This document shows, one piece after another, positions 6,794-8,579 of a stretch of DNA of 8,579 bases. This stretch comes from Synergistaceae bacterium (GTDB taxonomy: Bacteria > Synergistota > Synergistia > Synergistales > Aminobacteriaceae), in the NCBI GenBank assembly GCA_017455085.1, contig JAFTBT010000108.1, positions 1 to 8,579 of the forward strand, written 5' to 3'. The translations under genes and the position numbers were made by a program. The notes beneath the pieces are model-generated. The model ran no database searches, was not told where the DNA came from, and saw only the letters and a list, made by a program, of their open reading frames with translations. Numbering within the stretch: position 1 is the first letter of the stretch; the number at the start of each line of letters is the position of its first letter.

Positions 6794-7609
6794 ATGGTGA
6801 ATGATATGGCCAGAAAACATAAGGCTGACACTGAGGAACGACTCGCCGTTCTCCTTGAGAAAACACGCAGAGTCGGTCGCGCAGTTCAGGCTAAACATGA
6901 GGGTGAACCGCTCGACTATTATCACCTGTCGCAATTATTATCCGAGTTCTCGACTGCGAACGTGTACATAGTGGACAAATCCGGGAAGCTGCTCGGCTAT
7001 AACTGGGTGCCGGATTACACGTCTAAAGCATTGTCCGAGAGTTTTCGTGATGGAGTTATGCCCGATGAGTTCGTGATCAGGATGAACAGATGCAGAGACT
7101 CTGAAGTTCATGATGAGGATGCTCCACTGTTCGATGACGAGTACGAAGGCGTGAAACCCGATAAGCATTTGATGTATGTCCCGATAATCGGTGCGAGTGC
7201 TGAGAGATTGGGAACGATTATGCTTGTGAGGGAGAATGTGCCGTTTATCGTGGATGATGTATTGCTGGCGGAGTACTTGGGGATGCTTGCGGGGATAGAG
7301 ATTCTGAACGAGCGGGCAAAAGTCCTTGAGGAGACGGCAAGAGTCAGGATGTCGGTGCAGATGGCTATGCGTGCGTTGTCGTACAGTGAGCTGGAGAGCA
7401 TGAAGCACATTATTGGCGAGCTTGGTGGGCGTGATGAGGGTGTAGCAGTTGCGTCGAGGGTTGCGGACAGAGTGGGAGTGACTCGGAGTGTGATAGTGAA
7501 TGCCCTTCGGAAGCTGGAGAGTGCGGGCTTGATAGAGAGTCGGAGTCTTGGCATGAAGGGGACGTACATAAAGATTCTGAGTCCGTTGTTGCTTGAGGAG
7601 TTGAGGTGA
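6794..7609 (+). CDS. codY: CodY, nutrient-sensing global transcription regulator
   Basis: From ATG 6794 the product is 271 aa; ATG 6806 (MARKHK, 267 aa) has a better-placed GGTGA at 6796-6800 and may be the real start. The N-terminal GAF-type ligand domain (about 16-165) carries NVYIVDKSGKLLGYN and YVPIIGASAERLGTIML. A linker helix (ILNERAKVLEETARVRMSVQMAM) leads to the C-terminal winged helix-turn-helix, whose ADRVGVTRSVIVNALRKLES and GLIESRSLGMKGTYIKIL are almost the same as in Bacillus CodY as I recall it. CodY represses amino-acid and nitrogen genes when branched-chain amino acids (and often GTP) are plentiful. It follows hslU by 27 nt, mirroring the Bacillus clpQ-clpY-codY order but without the xerC-like codV. 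The N terminus is 12-16 residues longer than in Bacillus. Composition shifts within the gene from balanced to extremely G-rich (26 G to 7 C in 7441-7500). Confidence 0.95.
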   Translation: MVNDMARKHKADTEERLAVLLEKTRRVGRAVQAKHEGEPLDYYHLSQLLSEFSTANVYIVDKSGKLLGYNWVPDYTSKALSESFRDGVMPDEFVIRMNRCRDSEVHDEDAPLFDDEYEGVKPDKHLMYVPIIGASAERLGTIMLVRENVPFIVDDVLLAEYLGMLAGIEILNERAKVLEETARVRMSVQMAMRALSYSELESMKHIIGELGGRDEGVAVASRVADRVGVTRSVIVNALRKLESAGLIESRSLGMKGTYIKILSPLLLEELR

Positions 7610-7735
7610 GAGCGATGTTGTAGGTGATGTATGTGGTGGCGGTGGTGTGAGGGCGGGAGGCTGGGTAATGTGTGGAGTGGTGCAAGGTATTTTTTTGTGT
7701 GTGGGGTTTTGTTGAGGGGCGGTGGTGTTTGTGAG
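7610..7735. other. G/T-rich, almost C-free spacer after codY
   Basis: No gene or hairpin is supported here. The + strand is extremely purine/T-biased: 7621-7680 holds 33 G and 3 C. With so little C the RNA cannot fold on itself, so the T-run at 7689-7696 is not part of an intrinsic terminator. Scattered GATGT and GGTGG strings resemble the array that begins at 7925, but no regular period is visible. Confidence 0.6.
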
Positions 7736-7924
7736 AATCAGTAAATTTTGCTCATGATGATATGTGTAAAACTTGATGAGTGCTATGTATAATTATGTCA
7801 ACCCATTTTACAAAACAGTATTTCCCTGTGTGATGATGGGATATTCTGAGAAATGCAGTAAAGTAGTTTGCGAAGTAGTCAGCGACTCTGTCTGAGGGAT
7901 TATATCATGAAACGCATGACGGTG
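7736..7924. other. Mixed-composition spacer, no gene seen
   Basis: The composition returns to AT-rich. TGTAAAA (7765-7771) and TTTTACA (7806-7812) are perfect inverted repeats 34 nt apart. CAG.AT.TCCC (7816-7826) and GGGA.AT.CTG (7838-7848) can form a 9-pair hairpin with two T-T mismatches. A TATAAT lies at 7788-7793 without a matching -35. A 20-codon frame at 7833 has no Shine-Dalgarno. Nothing here is convincing as a gene. Confidence 0.5.
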
Positions 7925-8198
7925 TTGATGTGTGGCGTTGTTGATGTGGCTTGTTGAGGATGTGGGGTGTTGATGTGGCTTGAGGATGTTGATGTGTGTT
8001 GTTGATGTGGGGTGAGGATGTGGGGTGTTGATGTGGCTTGTTGAGGATGTGTGTTGTTGATGTGGCTTGTTGAGGATGTGTGTTGTTGATGTGGCTTGAG
8101 GATGTGGGGTGTTGATGTGGCTTGAGGATGTGGGGTGTTGATGATTTGGGGTGAGGATGTGGGGTGTTGATGTGGCTTGAGGATGTTGATGTGTGTTG
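7925..8198. repeat. 13-bp-unit G/T minisatellite array
   Basis: About 19 full degenerate 13-bp units and two 6-bp fragments run without a break. Two alternating unit types dominate: TTGATGTGGCTTG and AGGATGTGGGGTG. Some units carry an extra TTG, making 16 bp. The 8-mer TTGATGTG starts at 7925, 7941, 7970, 7989, 8002, 8028, 8057, 8086, 8112, 8167 and 8186, with a variant at 8138. The gaps between these starts are therefore only 13, 16, 19, 26 or 29 bp. The + strand is nearly all G, T and A. Because 13 is not a multiple of 3 and C/A-rich DNA has few stops, two long reverse frames stay open across it, but they are low-complexity and not credible genes. There are no unique spacers, so this is not CRISPR. 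Confidence 0.9.
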
Positions 8199-8264
8199 TT
8201 GTGATGGAGTACATGAGCATCTATAGTTGTTATTACGGAGTAGTGAAGCAGTCAATAGTTAACG

Positions 8265-8307
8265 AGTTGTATAATCTGAATATTACCAAGTCAAGATTAA
8301 TACAACT
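8265..8307 (+). other. Long hairpin downstream of the repeat array
   Basis: AGTTGTATAATCT (8265-8277) pairs with AGATTAATACAACT (8294-8307) over 13 bp with one bulged A, around a 16-nt loop. The 5' arm contains a perfect TATAAT (8270-8275), but no good -35 lies upstream, so it may be a hairpin, a -10 box or both. A small ACCTT/AAGGT hairpin (8309-8326) and a terminator follow at once. Confidence 0.5.
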
Positions 8308-8331
8308 AACCTTTATCAATTAAGGTATGAG

Positions 8332-8366
8332 TACAGTCAAGAAACGGGCTGTATTTTTTTATTTTT
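8332..8366 (+). terminator. Intrinsic terminator
   Basis: TACAGTC (8332-8338) pairs with GGCTGTA (8347-8353) over 7 bp, including one G-U pair, with an 8-nt loop. It is followed at once by seven T, an A and five T (8354-8366). It is the first convincing + strand terminator after codY. It could end a long codY transcript, a short RNA begun near 8280, or act as an attenuator for the gene at 8533. Confidence 0.72.
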
Positions 8367-8516
8367 GTTACCTATTTAGCAAATATATACAGTAACTAAG
8401 AGCATTTTTTTCACTGAGAAAAATTTTCCTCCACAATCCTTGAAACATTCTTCAGCAAAAATCTCCACTGTGCCGTACTCTTTTATTACTCCTCCTTACA
8501 ATTTTTTTTCTAGCTC
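8367..8516 (+). other. C-rich, G-poor leader of the last gene
   Basis: This AT-rich stretch turns C-rich and nearly G-free (23 C to 5 G in 8431-8500). It holds a TTTTTC/GAAAAA inverted repeat (8407-8412 and 8418-8423) and a run of eight T at 8502-8509. No promoter with both boxes is clear. Confidence 0.45.
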
Positions 8517-8522
8517 AGGAGG
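8491..8522 (+). promoter_or_regulatory. Shine-Dalgarno with perfect upstream complement
   Basis: The ribosome-binding site AGGAGG (8517-8522) is 10 nt before ATG 8533. CCTCCT at 8491-8496 is its exact complement, so the mRNA could form a 6-bp helix across a 20-nt loop that hides the site. This could reduce translation until something opens the helix. Whether it is selected or just part of the C/T-rich leader is unknown. Confidence 0.45.
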
Positions 8523-8532
8523 CCACATACAA

Positions 8533-8579
8533 ATGTCTCAATTCTATTCTTTCTCGCAACTTAAACAACTCATCTCCTC
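8533..8579 (+). CDS. N-terminal start of an unidentified gene, possibly Ptb-like (partial)
   Basis: ATG 8533 follows an ideal AGGAGG and the frame stays open to the window edge (MSQFYSFSQLKQLIS and one more serine). Too little is present to identify it. Without gaps its first ten residues share M, Q, S, S, Q and L with the first ten of the Ptb at 3485 (MEQIRSLSQL), and both genes have TCAGGAGG at the same place. A second Ptb-type enzyme is therefore conceivable but unproven. The codons are strongly C-over-G (15 C to 2 G), as at other operon starts here. Confidence 0.6.
   Translation, partial: MSQFYSFSQLKQLIS

Noticed and set aside
7681..7700. Terminator at the T-run after codY
   Set aside because: The 70 nt upstream contain almost no C, so no stem can form before the T-run.
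7733..7854. Further CodY-box-like sites at 7733-7747 (10 of 15) and 7840-7854 (11 of 15)
   Set aside because: They have no promoter or clear target gene next to them and lack the outer inverted arms seen at 4690-4708. Matches of this quality are expected by chance.
7833..7895. Small 20-codon gene
   Set aside because: It lacks a Shine-Dalgarno and any recognisable feature; it is short enough to be chance.
7925..8198. CRISPR array
   Set aside because: Repeats follow one another directly with no unique spacers of constant length, and no cas gene is present.
7900..8255. Two long reverse-strand open frames (106 and 116 codons) across the repeat array
   Set aside because: They exist only because the reverse strand is C/A-rich and has few stop codons. 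The products are His/Pro/Thr/Ser low-complexity strings, the 13-bp unit does not keep a frame, and no ribosome-binding site supports a start.
8221..8366. T-box riboswitch upstream of the last gene
   Set aside because: There is a terminator, but no T-box consensus (such as TGGNACCGCG) and no stem I signature.
8347..8396. Antiterminator formed by TACAG (8388-8392) with the terminator's 3' arm
   Set aside because: That partner is made only after the T-run has been transcribed, so it could not prevent termination.

Overview
The window looks like chromosomal DNA of an anaerobic, amino-acid-fermenting bacterium with two membranes. LPS-transport proteins (an LptC-like protein and an LptD-like barrel) imply an outer membrane carrying LPS. 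A phosphate butyryl/acetyltransferase implies fermentation of acyl-CoA. An hslV-hslU-codY cluster imports an otherwise Firmicute-type regulator. This mix fits Synergistota best; Negativicutes are the main alternative. The assignment is inferred from gene content and was not checked by any search. Every gene seen is on the + strand.

Layout. (1) 2-97: the 3' end of an ankyrin-repeat gene. (2) 115-3262: a tight unit of lptC-like, lptD-like and a class IV PLP aminotransferase, with a 25-nt overlap and then a 5-nt gap. (3) 3263-3484: a leader with small hairpins, then ptb (3485-4420) and an imperfect intrinsic terminator. (4) 4421-4799: a leader holding a 41-bp tandem repeat, a CodY-box-like dyad and a possible sigma-70 promoter. 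(5) 4800-7609: hslV, hslU and codY. HslV almost certainly starts at a CTG codon at 4800; the first ATG in frame would delete the catalytic threonine. (6) 7610-8220: strikingly G/T-rich DNA that ends in a minisatellite-like array of 13-bp units (7925-8198). (7) 8221-8532: AT-rich DNA with a hairpin, a good intrinsic terminator, and a Shine-Dalgarno sequence that has a perfect upstream complement. (8) 8533 to the end: the first codons of another gene, possibly a second Ptb-type enzyme.

How the genes fit together. LptC and LptD-like proteins move LPS to the outer membrane. HslV and HslU form the two-part ATP-dependent protease. CodY is a nutrient-sensing repressor, which in Firmicutes responds to branched-chain amino acids and GTP. 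An aminotransferase and an acyl-phosphate-forming enzyme nearby suit an amino-acid fermenter in which CodY would govern such pathways. The CodY-box-like dyad ahead of hslV suggests that the operon regulates itself.

The signals least explained by the genes are: the CTG start of hslV; the 13-bp G/T array; a base-composition polarity in which transcription-unit leaders are C-rich and G-poor while distal ends are G-rich and C-poor; the 41-bp repeat in the hslV leader; and the structured leader of the last gene. I saw no tRNA, rRNA, CRISPR array, transposase or phage gene.
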